Shown: positions 1 through 6,292 of the stretch, one piece after another
Layout: each line of letters begins with the position of its first letter
Numbering within the stretch: position 1 is the stretch's first letter
Assembly: GCA_003501335.1 (NCBI GenBank)
Contig: DNPQ01000538.1
Span: 1 to 6,801, forward strand
Length of the DNA stretch: 6,801 nt
Origin: Bacillota bacterium
GTDB taxonomy: Bacteria > Bacillota > UBA4882 > UBA8346
Direction of reading: 5' to 3'
Notes under the pieces: generated by a model
Databases searched by the model: none
Told to the model about the DNA's origin: nothing
Seen by the model: the letters and a program-made list of their open reading frames with translations, nothing else
Translations under genes and position numbers: made by a program

Positions 1-347
1 CAGGCCGGACATTGGACTGGAATTCCCATGCCGGATGAAATCGGCCCTCCATGTCCCATCATCATCTCGGTTACGCCTGCTTTTTGAAACTCATTGGCCT
101 GGCTCAAATCCATTTGCGCTAAAGTGCCCATGAGCCGAATGAAATGTTCCATCTCATCATTGGCGATTTCCCGGAACTGTGCACTGATCCGATAATCTTT
201 GGTTAAGTCCGCGCATTCCATATAACCTACAATAGCGCCCAGCTCATCCATCATATCGTCTCTTACCAAATAGAGAACCGGATCATTGGTTAAGGGGGAT
301 GAACTATTAGGCGGTGATCCATGGGGATATTGAAAATGGTAGTCCAT
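1..347 (-). CDS. Ferritin-like domain protein, C-terminus cut by window edge
   Basis: Only the first 115 codons are visible; the frame is open to base 1. The ATG at 347-345 is preceded by a perfect GGAGG (359-355) with a 7-base spacer, so the start is secure. After a Pro/Ser/Asn-rich N-terminal tail (residues 1-20) comes a helical stretch with acidic residues DELGAIVGYME (34-44) and, one helix later, EIANDEMEHF (60-69). The ExxH pair (E65/H68) plus glutamates on the preceding helix is the metal-ligand pattern of ferritin-like/rubrerythrin four-helix bundles. A second half carrying the matching ligands would lie outside the window. The segment ends in a Met/His/Gly-rich stretch (95-109). The likely role is a small cytosolic di-metal or stress/storage protein; similar short proteins are common in spore-forming Clostridia, but the exact subfamily cannot be told. 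It lies 91 bases downstream of the YkoP-like gene on the same strand, with no obvious terminator between them, so readthrough is possible. Confidence 0.75.
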   Translation of the reverse strand, partial: MDYHFQYPHGSPPNSSSPLTNDPVLYLVRDDMMDELGAIVGYMECADLTKDYRISAQFREIANDEMEHFIRLMGTLAQMDLSQANEFQKAGVTEMMMGHGGPISSGMGIPVQCPA

Positions 348-354
348 TTAAATT

Positions 355-359
355 CCTCC
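355..359 (-). promoter_or_regulatory. Ribosome binding site of the ferritin-like gene
   Basis: GGAGG on the minus strand, 7 bases before the ATG at 347. This fixes the start of the edge-truncated ferritin-like gene. No convincing -35/-10 pair was found in the 91-base gap to the YkoP-like gene. Confidence 0.8.
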
Positions 360-438
360 GCGCATAGAGTCAAAAGCAATTCACTGCTATCTTACCAAGC
401 TCGTTGCTATGATCATATGTGCGAAAAGCCCGAAATGT

Positions 439-1005
439 TCATGGCCTCAGATAACGTTTTAATAACTCTTCCCTGGTTATCCAAATCTCAAAAGCCTCTT
501 TCGTCTTTTGAAAATTAGCCTTCTTTTTAGTTTTAAAGGAATAAAAAATTCTTCGTAAAAAAGTCTCCCAAAAACTAAGCCACCAACGGTTCCACCCCTT
601 AGGCAGCGGAACTAAGGTAAACCCCAAGCGTTTTGCCCCTGCCGCTAATATATTCACTCCATAAAAGCCCTGAACCGATGCAGGAATCGTGTTTATTACG
701 CACGCAGCCGCTAGGGCTGTGAATTCTCCCCTTAAGGCTTCAAATAAGCGCCACTCCATAGAACGGGATGAAGCCTCTCTTCCCATCTCTAAGATACGCC
801 TATTGGACAAATGAAACTCAGCAATCATATCCCCCGGATGAATCGTCACCCCATTTAAATTTAAATTTCTTTCGCCCTGATAGGGATGAAAGCAGATTAA
901 CAATACTTGATAGACCGAACCCGGAATCCCGGTTGCTCCGGCTTCTTTTAAATAGCGGCGATCCACCGCCATGCCGAATCGTTGTAAAATGGTCAGCTCA
1001 CTCAT
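439..1005 (-). CDS. YkoP-like protein of unknown function
   Basis: A 188-residue protein resembling the YkoP family of Bacillus and clostridia, whose function is unknown. Family-like features are a Y-x-G followed by the LNGVTIHPGD turn (50-59), an H-L-x-N motif (HLSN, 65-68), a helical middle, then FYGVNIL (114-120) and RLGFTLVP (126-133). The C-terminal part is odd: a tryptophan-rich segment (W138, W141, W142, W146) runs into basic residues (R151, R152, K158-K162), suggesting an amphipathic, membrane-touching surface. No full transmembrane helix or signal peptide is visible. The ATG lies one base after the TAA of the deacetylase gene, with AGGAGAA (1017-1011) just inside the end of that gene, so translation is probably coupled. 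It is the last gene of the glycolipid operon, which suggests a cytoplasmic accessory role in the same pathway. The family call is from remembered conserved positions; the function is not known. Confidence 0.85.
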   Translation of the reverse strand: MSELTILQRFGMAVDRRYLKEAGATGIPGSVYQVLLICFHPYQGERNLNLNGVTIHPGDMIAEFHLSNRRILEMGREASSRSMEWRLFEALRGEFTALAAACVINTIPASVQGFYGVNILAAGAKRLGFTLVPLPKGWNRWWLSFWETFLRRIFYSFKTKKKANFQKTKEAFEIWITREELLKRYLRP

Positions 1006-1006
1006 A

Positions 1007-1726
1007 TTAATTCTCCTGGATGTTAGTCAATGTAACAAAACGATATCCTTCTGCCTGAACCTGCCCGATCAATTCCGGTAAAGCTTCCAACGTGTGGCGG
1101 GGCGCTTCCGGATCTCCTCCGGCATCATGGATTACAATAATACAGCCGGGCTGTAATTTCTTTTTTAAACGCTCCACGATTTGAACCGGCGTGGTGCGGA
1201 TATCCCAATCAATAGCGTTCGCGGTCCATAAAACAATTTTAAGGCGAAAATATTTTACGGTTAATAGCTCAAATAAATTCAAAGCCCCCCAGGGAGGCCT
1301 GAACCAAACAACCTTTTTCCCGGCAATCTTCTCTAGAATTTGAATGCCCTGCAAAATGGTGTTAATACTTTTATGGATAAACATTCCATAAGCATGACAA
1401 TGACGATAGGTATGAACTCCAATCTCATGGCCGTGATCTAAAATTTTCCGTACAATCTCCGGCGAATGTTCCGCCCGATATCCCACCAGAAAAAAGGTAG
1501 CCGGAATATGATACTGAGCCAAAATATCCAATACTTGCGGGGTAATTTCCGGATTGGGACCATCGTCAAAAGTCAGACAAACTTTTTTCTCCCTGTCAAC
1601 CTTTTGGGGATGGGATTGACCTCTTTTAAGAACGGACGGCGAAAACCATCGTTGCCAATAATCCGTGATTGGATAAATCAATGCCCAAATCATCACAAAT
1701 ACAAAAATTATCGTCAACCAAACCAT
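1007..1726 (-). CDS. Membrane-anchored polysaccharide deacetylase (CE4, NodB domain)
   Basis: A 239-residue carbohydrate esterase family 4 protein, predicted to remove N- or O-acetyl groups from a glycan or glycolipid using a divalent metal. One hydrophobic helix (about 3-20) is followed by a short linker and the NodB domain from about residue 48. All catalytic motifs are intact: LTFDDGP (51-57, D54 base and D55 metal ligand), HTYRH (105-109, metal histidines H105 and H109), RPPWG (143-147), the DWD segment (173-175) and IVIHD (197-201, catalytic H200). No cleavage site is evident, so the helix is probably an uncleaved anchor. It lacks the usual positive N-terminal residues, leaving orientation uncertain; an outward-facing enzyme is inferred from the family. 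The ATG overlaps the transporter stop as TAATG (1728-1724), with GAGG (1737-1734) seven bases upstream, so the two genes are translationally coupled. The substrate is not shown; peptidoglycan is the usual CE4 alternative, but the neighbours favour a glycolipid. Confidence 0.93.
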   Translation of the reverse strand: MVWLTIIFVFVMIWALIYPITDYWQRWFSPSVLKRGQSHPQKVDREKKVCLTFDDGPNPEITPQVLDILAQYHIPATFFLVGYRAEHSPEIVRKILDHGHEIGVHTYRHCHAYGMFIHKSINTILQGIQILEKIAGKKVVWFRPPWGALNLFELLTVKYFRLKIVLWTANAIDWDIRTTPVQIVERLKKKLQPGCIIVIHDAGGDPEAPRHTLEALPELIGQVQAEGYRFVTLTNIQEN

Positions 1727-3021
1727 TATGAAGCCTCATCCTGGTAATGTCGAAACGGATAAACTATATAAACAATTGCCATTAAAAATAGACAAAAACT
1801 GCTGAAATAAAATGGCGCCACTAACCCGGTACCGCCTAACAATCCCAAATCTTTATTGCTCAAAGTCCCTAAAAAACCTCCGACTAACGGACCGACCGCA
1901 AAGCCCAATCCTTCTACCGACATAAATAAACCCATTAATACACCCCGCTGAGCGGCTGGGATTGAACCCGCCAGCAAAGCATTCCACGCCGGTTGTATCA
2001 ATGCATAAGAAAGGCCCACAAAACCAACAATCCACCACACATTATGACTATTGCCATAAGAAACCAAGATAAACAATGAACAAGCGGCCAGTAAAAATCC
2101 GGCAACCAAAAATGCCCTTGGCCCCTGGCGATCGGCCAAGTGTCCAACCGGAATCATAAATGCTATCACTACAATGCCGCCAATAAGCAATAAGATACTG
2201 TAGTCAGCCTCTGATAAATTGAGTTTATCCGTTGCATACGGCAAAAGGTTCGGTAACAACATGCCTAATGATAAAGTTTGAAAGAACATTCCCGGAATCA
2301 GGCCTTTTACCTTCCAAAGCCGGGCTACAACTTCCTTGATCCGTTCCCGAGCCGGAATTTGCTTCCTAGATTCAACAATCTGGCGGATATGGGGAACCCG
2401 GTTCCAGCTCCACCAACCTAAAATACAAATTACAACTGCTAATAAAGCGACTGTGACTAATACTATAAACCCTGTCCGATAGGCATTAATGATTGGCAAA
2501 TGGACTTTAAGAAGAATTTTACGCATTCTGCTATCAATGAGAAAACCCATCAAAATAGGTCCCAATCCCCCGCCCGCTAACCAAATAACCGAGATAACGC
2601 TAATAATCGTTGCCCGTTTCTCTTCACCGACCGTCTGAATAGAACCGGAAATGGATGCCGGCCAAGTCGGAGCAACACCAACGCCAATTAAAATGGCGGC
2701 TAAAACCAATAGTAAAAAAGTTTGATGAAAAAGCATAACTAAAATAACTCCAATTGCTGCTGCAATACTACCACTAAGCAAAACAGGCCACGGCCCCCGG
2801 TGATCCACCAACCAGCCAACCGCGCTTTTAGAAAGGTTATCAGCAAATAAGTTTGCTGAAATCACTACCCCTATTGCTGCCGTCGTATAATGCAAGCTCT
2901 TTAAAAAACTGGGCAAAAAAGTCAAAAATAAAGACATCCGGATAAATTCAATGGAGGAAATAATCGCCAAAAAAGCAATCACCACCGGATGTTTAAACAA
3001 ACCTTCTTTTTTTTCGAGCAC
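1726..3021 (-). CDS. MFS transporter, LtaA-like glycolipid flippase candidate
   Basis: A 431-residue, 12-helix major facilitator protein. MFS motif A occurs in both halves: GWLVDHRGP (69-77) between helices 2 and 3, and GHLADRQGPR (293-302) between helices 8 and 9. A long basic loop (about 207-240) separates the halves. Compared with Staphylococcus aureus LtaA as I remember it, several stretches match: an ExxR pair in helix 1 (E25, R28), an FAD in helix 2 (D61), PTWP (W120), the IPG...LLP..LPYATDKLNLS..DY segment (242-274) with IGG after it, QPAWN (343-347), and EGLGFAVGPLVGG (370-382). LtaA flips the glycolipid anchor made by YpfP, and this gene likewise follows a YpfP/UgtP-type glycosyltransferase. 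The start is GTG (3021-3019), with GGGGAG (3033-3028) six bases upstream and directly after the glycosyltransferase stop. A general drug-efflux MFS is the alternative; context and the segments above favour lipid flipping. Confidence 0.9.
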   Translation of the reverse strand: MLEKKEGLFKHPVVIAFLAIISSIEFIRMSLFLTFLPSFLKSLHYTTAAIGVVISANLFADNLSKSAVGWLVDHRGPWPVLLSGSIAAAIGVILVMLFHQTFLLLVLAAILIGVGVAPTWPASISGSIQTVGEEKRATIISVISVIWLAGGGLGPILMGFLIDSRMRKILLKVHLPIINAYRTGFIVLVTVALLAVVICILGWWSWNRVPHIRQIVESRKQIPARERIKEVVARLWKVKGLIPGMFFQTLSLGMLLPNLLPYATDKLNLSEADYSILLLIGGIVVIAFMIPVGHLADRQGPRAFLVAGFLLAACSLFILVSYGNSHNVWWIVGFVGLSYALIQPAWNALLAGSIPAAQRGVLMGLFMSVEGLGFAVGPLVGGFLGTLSNKDLGLLGGTGLVAPFYFSSFCLFLMAIVYIVYPFRHYQDEAS

Positions 3022-3027
3022 AGAATT

Positions 3028-3033
3028 CTCCCC
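3028..3033 (-). promoter_or_regulatory. Ribosome binding site that sets the GTG start of the MFS gene
   Basis: GGGGAG on the minus strand begins one base after the TAA of the glycosyltransferase gene and sits 6 bases before GTG at 3021. No ATG gives comparable spacing, so GTG is the likely start and ribosomes finishing the upstream gene can reload here. Confidence 0.75.
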
Positions 3034-4200
3034 TTAAATTTTACTAATAAAATACTTTCTACGAGTTACCGGCGTTAACATATTTAAGATTGCCTTTGCG
3101 GCAACCGCAGCTGAATCAGAATGTCCCAACTTTAAACAATTTTTTTGAAAAAGCAAACGAAATTGTTCGTCACAGGCCAAACGATTCGTGGCCGTTCTTA
3201 CCCGATGTTCTGTTTTGGCAATGATAGCCGCCCGATGCCGCCACAAATAATTGGCATTAATTTCTTCCTGCCCCGGCATAGGTTTGTAAATCACCATAGG
3301 AAGCCCACTTGCTAAAGCCTCTGAAATAGTAATACCACCCGCCTTAGTAATAAGCAAATCAGCCATTTGCATTAATCCTGCCATATTGTGAAAAAACTTT
3401 TCCGCTCTAAAATTAGAATACTTCGCCATTAAAGGCTGAAGTTTTTCGTATAAATCCTGATTATAACCTGTTAAAATTAAAGCCTGAACTCCATTGGGCA
3501 ACTGTTCCAAGGTGCGATGAAGTTTAAAACCGGTTGCCTTAAAAATACCATCGCTTCCACCCATAATTATAATAACCTTGTCATTGGGTTTAAACCCAAA
3601 AGCTTCCTTTAATTTCGCCTTGTCAAAATTATTATTAAATTCCGGAAGAATTGGAATTCCGCTATCGCTAATTTTCCATCGTGGAACTCCCCTGCCTACC
3701 AATCCGTCCGCCACTTCCGAAGAACCCACTACGTATAGATCGGTATTGGGATGAATCCATTGACTATGGACACACATATCCGTAATCACTGTAACAATCG
3801 GTACATTTAAATGTCCGCTGGCCTTCATTGCCGAAAGCACACCGGCCGGGATCGGAAAAGTTGAAATAATTAATCGCGGCTGTAAATCATCAACCAGCAT
3901 CATTAATTCAGAATAACCAATTTTATTTAGATGTCGTTGCCAAAAGGAATCGGACGATATCTTTCCAGTCGCTTGATAATATAAAGCATAGCCCACTGGA
4001 AAATGTCTAATACTCTGCATATAGCCAAACTGAGTCAAGCGGTTGAATAACGGAACCAACAAATCGCAATAATCAACGGTGATAATCTTCATGCCCGGAG
4101 CCTGCAATTGAATCGCCGAAGTCAAAGCTCTTGCAACTTGGTTATGGCCCCCACCATAGCTGGCAGATAATATTAGGACATCGCATTCTTCCTTAACCAA
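3034..4200 (-). CDS. GT28-type glycolipid glycosyltransferase (MGDG synthase / UgtP-YpfP family)
   Basis: A 388-residue GT-B enzyme predicted to transfer a sugar from a nucleotide-sugar to a lipid (typically diacylglycerol) at the cytoplasmic face of the membrane. Counting from the TTG at 4200, the N-terminal domain starts with VLILSASYGGGH (8-19), the glycine-rich loop typical of UgtP and plant MGDG synthases. It also contains the TDMCVHSQWIHP block (140-151), matching the TD..VH..W.H signature. The C-terminal MurG-like domain has MGGSDG (213-218), KAGGITISEAL (286-296, nucleotide-sugar ribose/phosphate region) and PMPGQEEINA (307-316). Length fits the family. The frame is open further upstream, with an ATG at 4233 and a TTG at 4251, but only the TTG at 4200 has a strong site (AGAGGAG, 4213-4207, 6-base spacer) and the domain begins right after it. 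First gene of the operon; the sugar donor and the number of sugars added cannot be read from sequence. Confidence 0.93.
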   Translation of the reverse strand: MVKEECDVLILSASYGGGHNQVARALTSAIQLQAPGMKIITVDYCDLLVPLFNRLTQFGYMQSIRHFPVGYALYYQATGKISSDSFWQRHLNKIGYSELMMLVDDLQPRLIISTFPIPAGVLSAMKASGHLNVPIVTVITDMCVHSQWIHPNTDLYVVGSSEVADGLVGRGVPRWKISDSGIPILPEFNNNFDKAKLKEAFGFKPNDKVIIIMGGSDGIFKATGFKLHRTLEQLPNGVQALILTGYNQDLYEKLQPLMAKYSNFRAEKFFHNMAGLMQMADLLITKAGGITISEALASGLPMVIYKPMPGQEEINANYLWRHRAAIIAKTEHRVRTATNRLACDEQFRLLFQKNCLKLGHSDSAAVAAKAILNMLTPVTRRKYFISKI

Positions 4201-4206
4201 ATTACA

Positions 4207-4213
4207 CTCCTCT
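4207..4213 (-). promoter_or_regulatory. Ribosome binding site that decides the TTG start of the glycosyltransferase
   Basis: AGAGGAG on the minus strand, 6 bases before TTG at 4200. The competing ATG at 4233 has only a weak AGG six bases upstream, and the TTG at 4251 has none. Choosing 4200 removes 17 residues with no counterpart in UgtP-type N-termini. Confidence 0.65.
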
Positions 4214-4222
4214 AACAAATCA

Positions 4223-4251
4223 TTTATCGCCATATTCAACCTATTTGACAA
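4223..4251 (-). promoter_or_regulatory. Candidate sigma-A promoter of the glycolipid operon
   Basis: On the minus strand TTGTCA (4251-4246, 5 of 6 to TTGACA) is followed after 17 bases by GATAAA (4228-4223, 4 of 6 to TATAAT). Transcription would begin near 4215, leaving a very short leader before the ribosome site at 4213-4207. If real, it rules out the ATG at 4233 as a start. The match is fair rather than strong. Confidence 0.4.
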
Positions 4252-4263
4252 AAATAGTCAAAT
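4243..4263. promoter_or_regulatory. Inverted repeat over the -35 region, with a Spo0A-box-like word
   Basis: ATTTGAC (4243-4249) and GTCAAAT (4257-4263) are perfect 7-base inverted arms around a 7-base A/T spacer. The left arm read on the minus strand contains TTTGTCAAA (4252-4244), an exact fit to the published Bacillus Spo0A box TTTGTCRAA; the other arm, read on the plus strand (ATAGTCAAA), fits 7 of 9. It overlaps the candidate -35 of the glycolipid operon, so it could be an operator for Spo0A or another dimeric regulator. The regulator itself is inference, since the box core resembles a -35 hexamer. Confidence 0.35.
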
Positions 4264-4388
4264 TCCTGCAAAACTGTTATGCCGATCATTCCAAAGAGAA
4301 AAATTCAAGTTTTCCGATTTATGTATGATACCTTTTCTAACGGGACTTTAATAAAAAAGTTTCTTTTTATATTTAAAAAATAACGGAT

Positions 4389-4416
4389 TTGTCACAAATA
4401 GAAAGATTTGTAAACT
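4389..4416 (+). promoter_or_regulatory. Candidate promoter of the YkoF-like gene
   Basis: TTGTCA (4389-4394) and TAAACT (4411-4416, 4 of 6) are separated by 16 bases on the plus strand, giving a leader of about 60 bases before the TTG at 4485. The word TTTGTCACA (4388-4396) over the -35 fits the Spo0A-box consensus at 8 of 9 positions. No thiamine (TPP) riboswitch core is visible in the leader. Confidence 0.4.
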
Positions 4417-4470
4417 GAAACTTAAAATACCTGAAATTGATGGCTATCCATTTGAAAAACTATCAAAAGA

Positions 4471-4476
4471 AAGGAG
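4471..4476 (+). promoter_or_regulatory. Ribosome binding site that decides the TTG start of the YkoF-like gene
   Basis: AAGGAG lies 8 bases before TTG at 4485. The upstream in-frame TTG (4437) and ATG (4440) have no Shine-Dalgarno sequence, and the domain similarity begins just after 4485. Confidence 0.7.
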
Positions 4477-4484
4477 TGAATTCA

Positions 4485-4724
4485 TTGCTGTCATGTGAAG
4501 TTTCGCTTTTCCCTTTAGAGGTTGTCAATTCCGATGCCATAATTAATCAATCTCTGGAATCACTAAAATCGACAGGAATTAAACATGAAATCGGGAATCA
4601 AAGCACCTATCTTTATAGTGAAAGCCCTGAGCAAATATGGAATGGCCTCCAAACCATTTATCGTGAAGCTGCAAAAGCAGGGACCGAATTCTCAATGGTT
4701 ATCAATTTAAGTAATAATACCTAG
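4485..4724 (+). CDS. Small YkoF/MTH1187-type thiamine-binding domain protein
   Basis: A 79-residue soluble protein with a single ferredoxin-like domain of the thiamine-binding family. The N-terminal strand CEVSLFPLEV (4-13) matches the family SLYPL pattern. It is followed by a helix (about 17-28), the HEIGNQSTYLYSE segment (33-45) resembling family G..ST...GE, a helix QIWNGLQTIYREAAKAG (49-65), and the closing strand FSMVINLSNN (69-78), very close to the end of Bacillus YkoF (remembered as M-T-V-N-L-S-A-N). YkoF has two such domains and binds thiamine or hydroxymethylpyrimidine for the YkoEDC transporter. Here there is one domain, likely assembling as an oligomer, and no transporter gene is adjacent. 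TTG start supported by AAGGAG (4471-4476). It is transcribed alone and divergently from the glycolipid operon and ends at a hairpin terminator. The ligand is not proven. Confidence 0.8.
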   Translation: MLSCEVSLFPLEVVNSDAIINQSLESLKSTGIKHEIGNQSTYLYSESPEQIWNGLQTIYREAAKAGTEFSMVINLSNNT

Positions 4725-4939
4725 ATTCGAATGATTGATCATGAATTTTTGAAAAGGCTGCTGGAAAAAGGCAATGGTAAAAGCAGCCTTTTTAATAAAA
4801 TGTTCGCTGGGATTTAGTGTTAAAAAACATAAAATGATTTTTGTTTAAAAAGTTGGTTTTATTGGAGGACATGCAGAAAATTGCTGTTACTTTAAAGAGA
4901 CGAGGTTAACGGTTCCCAGGGCTGAGCTAGAGATCTCAC
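4725..4939. other. Gene-free spacer between convergent genes
   Basis: 215 bases between the stops of the YkoF-like and HD-GYP genes. It holds the terminator hairpin described separately, then A/T-rich sequence. Near the HD-GYP stop there is a weak potential fold (GGTTC 4911-4915 with GAACC 4950-4954, TGAG 4923-4926 with CTCA 4939-4942, and the palindrome GAGATCTC 4930-4937). No supported gene is seen. Confidence 0.6.
4752..4797 (+). terminator. Intrinsic terminator after the YkoF-like gene, probably bidirectional
   Basis: AAAAGGCTGCT (4752-4762) and AGCAGCCTTTT (4782-4792) form a perfect 11-base stem with a 19-base loop. On the plus strand the stem ends in a five-T run. On the minus strand the arm also ends in TTTT, so it can stop readthrough from the HD-GYP gene, whose own stop is about 150 bases away and has no better terminator. 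Confidence 0.85.
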
Positions 4940-6220
4940 TCATTGTTGAGAACCACACTCCGCCAAAACCGCCAAAAATCTTTGTGTATAAAACTTCTTC
5001 GCCGTCCGCTGCTTTTCTTGTACATACTCATTAACAACCGCATAATTATCAAATAGCAGCTCTACAATGTGAGAATCAATTTTCTTTTGAATGGCTTCTT
5101 CTTGAAGAACTTGATATATCTCATCTTTTACCATTCCGTGCCGATAAGGTCGATCTTCTGCTAAGGCTGTAAAAATATCTGCAACAGCCAGTATTCGACT
5201 GCCTGTATCAATTTCAACCGCCTGACAATGGAACGGATAGCCACTACCATCTAATTTTTCATGGTGATATGCAGCCCATTCCGCAATATTTCTTAATCCG
5301 CCAATTGAATTAATTACATAGAAAGTATAATAAGTATGGCACTTCATAATAGCGGTTTCTGAGCGAGTTAATTTACCTCTTTTTTCCAATATTCGATTGG
5401 GAATCACCAATTTTCCGATATCATGCAAATTACCTGCCACCCGCAGCGAATTAATTTCCACTTCAGTTAGGCCAAATAAAGAAGCTAAAATTTCCGTGCA
5501 AGCCGAAACTCCGGAAGTATGAGTTGCCGTAAAACGAGATTTAAAATCAATAATGTCTCTAAAAAGAGTGGCGATCAAAGCTATCCCCGGCATATCAATT
5601 TCTACATTGTGGTAAGGGCCTTGACTCAACAGTACATGATATAAACGCGGCGACATCAAATCCAACCAGAACTCTTCCCGTTTGGCAATTTCCTCAAAGC
5701 AGCCCACCAGTTCTTTGGCTACCACACTGTCCTGTATCCCTTTAATTTGCTCAATAATAGAACCGTTTTGGTGCAAGATATATCGATCCGAGCGGATCAA
5801 TCTTTCAACACTATCGGCTAATAATACAATCTGAGACGACAAGACTAGGGGATTAGCAAGAGTATCCTCCCAGTCGCTCCAATTTCGATGATGATTCCGG
5901 ACAATTTTAGCTACTTTTTGAAACCAAGGGGTTTGACTGAGCAAAATTTCACCTTTTATGCAGTGTACATCCAGATTTACCTTGCCGCCCTTATGAATTG
6001 CAATCTTTTCTTCAACCGTAATGGCGCCAATATCATGAAAAAGTGCGGCTGTAAAAATATTCTCCAGCATTTCCGGGCTCACCCCAAAAACTTTAGCAAC
6101 TTCAACAGCAATAAATGCCGTCTTTTGCTGATGTTGTGAAACTAGAGGGCTCATTAAATCAGTAATTTCAGACAATGACAATAATAAATTGCCAAGATTG
6201 ACCGATATTTGTCTCTTCAT
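4940..6220 (-). CDS. Tandem HD-domain protein with C-terminal HD-GYP phosphodiesterase
   Basis: A 426-residue cytosolic protein with two HD hydrolase domains and no transmembrane or sensor domain. The N-terminal HD domain (about 20-150) keeps a full set of possible metal ligands: H30, FHDIG (61-65), H86, H110/H111, D136. It lacks the GYP loop. A helical linker (about 155-210) leads to a classical HD-GYP domain (about 225-400): H234, LHDIGK (265-270), H295, HHEKLDGSGYP (319-329), VAD (346-348), DRPYR (356-360). HD-GYP enzymes hydrolyse cyclic di-GMP, or cGAMP in some cases, so this protein probably lowers a cyclic dinucleotide signal. The role of the first domain is unknown; duplication with loss of GYP and retention of metal binding is plausible. 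The ATG at 6220 is preceded by GGGAGA (6230-6225). Transcribed alone from the promoter at 6302-6330. Confidence 0.92.
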   Translation of the reverse strand: MKRQISVNLGNLLLSLSEITDLMSPLVSQHQQKTAFIAVEVAKVFGVSPEMLENIFTAALFHDIGAITVEEKIAIHKGGKVNLDVHCIKGEILLSQTPWFQKVAKIVRNHHRNWSDWEDTLANPLVLSSQIVLLADSVERLIRSDRYILHQNGSIIEQIKGIQDSVVAKELVGCFEEIAKREEFWLDLMSPRLYHVLLSQGPYHNVEIDMPGIALIATLFRDIIDFKSRFTATHTSGVSACTEILASLFGLTEVEINSLRVAGNLHDIGKLVIPNRILEKRGKLTRSETAIMKCHTYYTFYVINSIGGLRNIAEWAAYHHEKLDGSGYPFHCQAVEIDTGSRILAVADIFTALAEDRPYRHGMVKDEIYQVLQEEAIQKKIDSHIVELLFDNYAVVNEYVQEKQRTAKKFYTQRFLAVLAECGSQQ

Positions 6221-6292
6221 GATGTCTCCCTGGCCCTTGATAAGTTTTTATTTAAAAATTACCCGTATTGTTTTTTTCGGCATCTAGCAGCC

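Noticed and set aside
321..518. Plus-strand open frame of about 65 codons
   Set aside because: No ribosome site, and it is antisense to the ferritin-like start and the YkoP-like 3' end, which have far better support.
768..1747. Plus-strand open frames (768-1010 and 1466-1747)
   Set aside because: Both are antisense to the YkoP-like and deacetylase genes, show no domain sense and lack ribosome sites.
1726..3021. Naming the MFS gene ltaA outright
   Set aside because: Lipoteichoic acid synthesis is not shown in this window, and the similarity rests on remembered sequence, so only an LtaA-like call is justified.
4417..4484. Possible TPP riboswitch ahead of the YkoF-like gene
   Set aside because: The leader is only about 60 bases and has no thi-box core such as the CTGAGA segment.
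4871..4909. 12-residue ORF after GGAGG on the plus strand
   Set aside because: Only two bases separate GGAGG from the ATG, too close for normal initiation, and there is no promoter after the terminator at 4752-4797.
4911..4954. Branched hairpin across the HD-GYP stop codon
   Set aside because: Stems are short (4-5 bases), interrupted and without a T-run, so it is not supported as a terminator or RNA element.
5888..6139. Plus-strand open frame of 83 codons
   Set aside because: Lies inside the HD-GYP gene on the opposite strand, over conserved HD motifs; no ribosome site.
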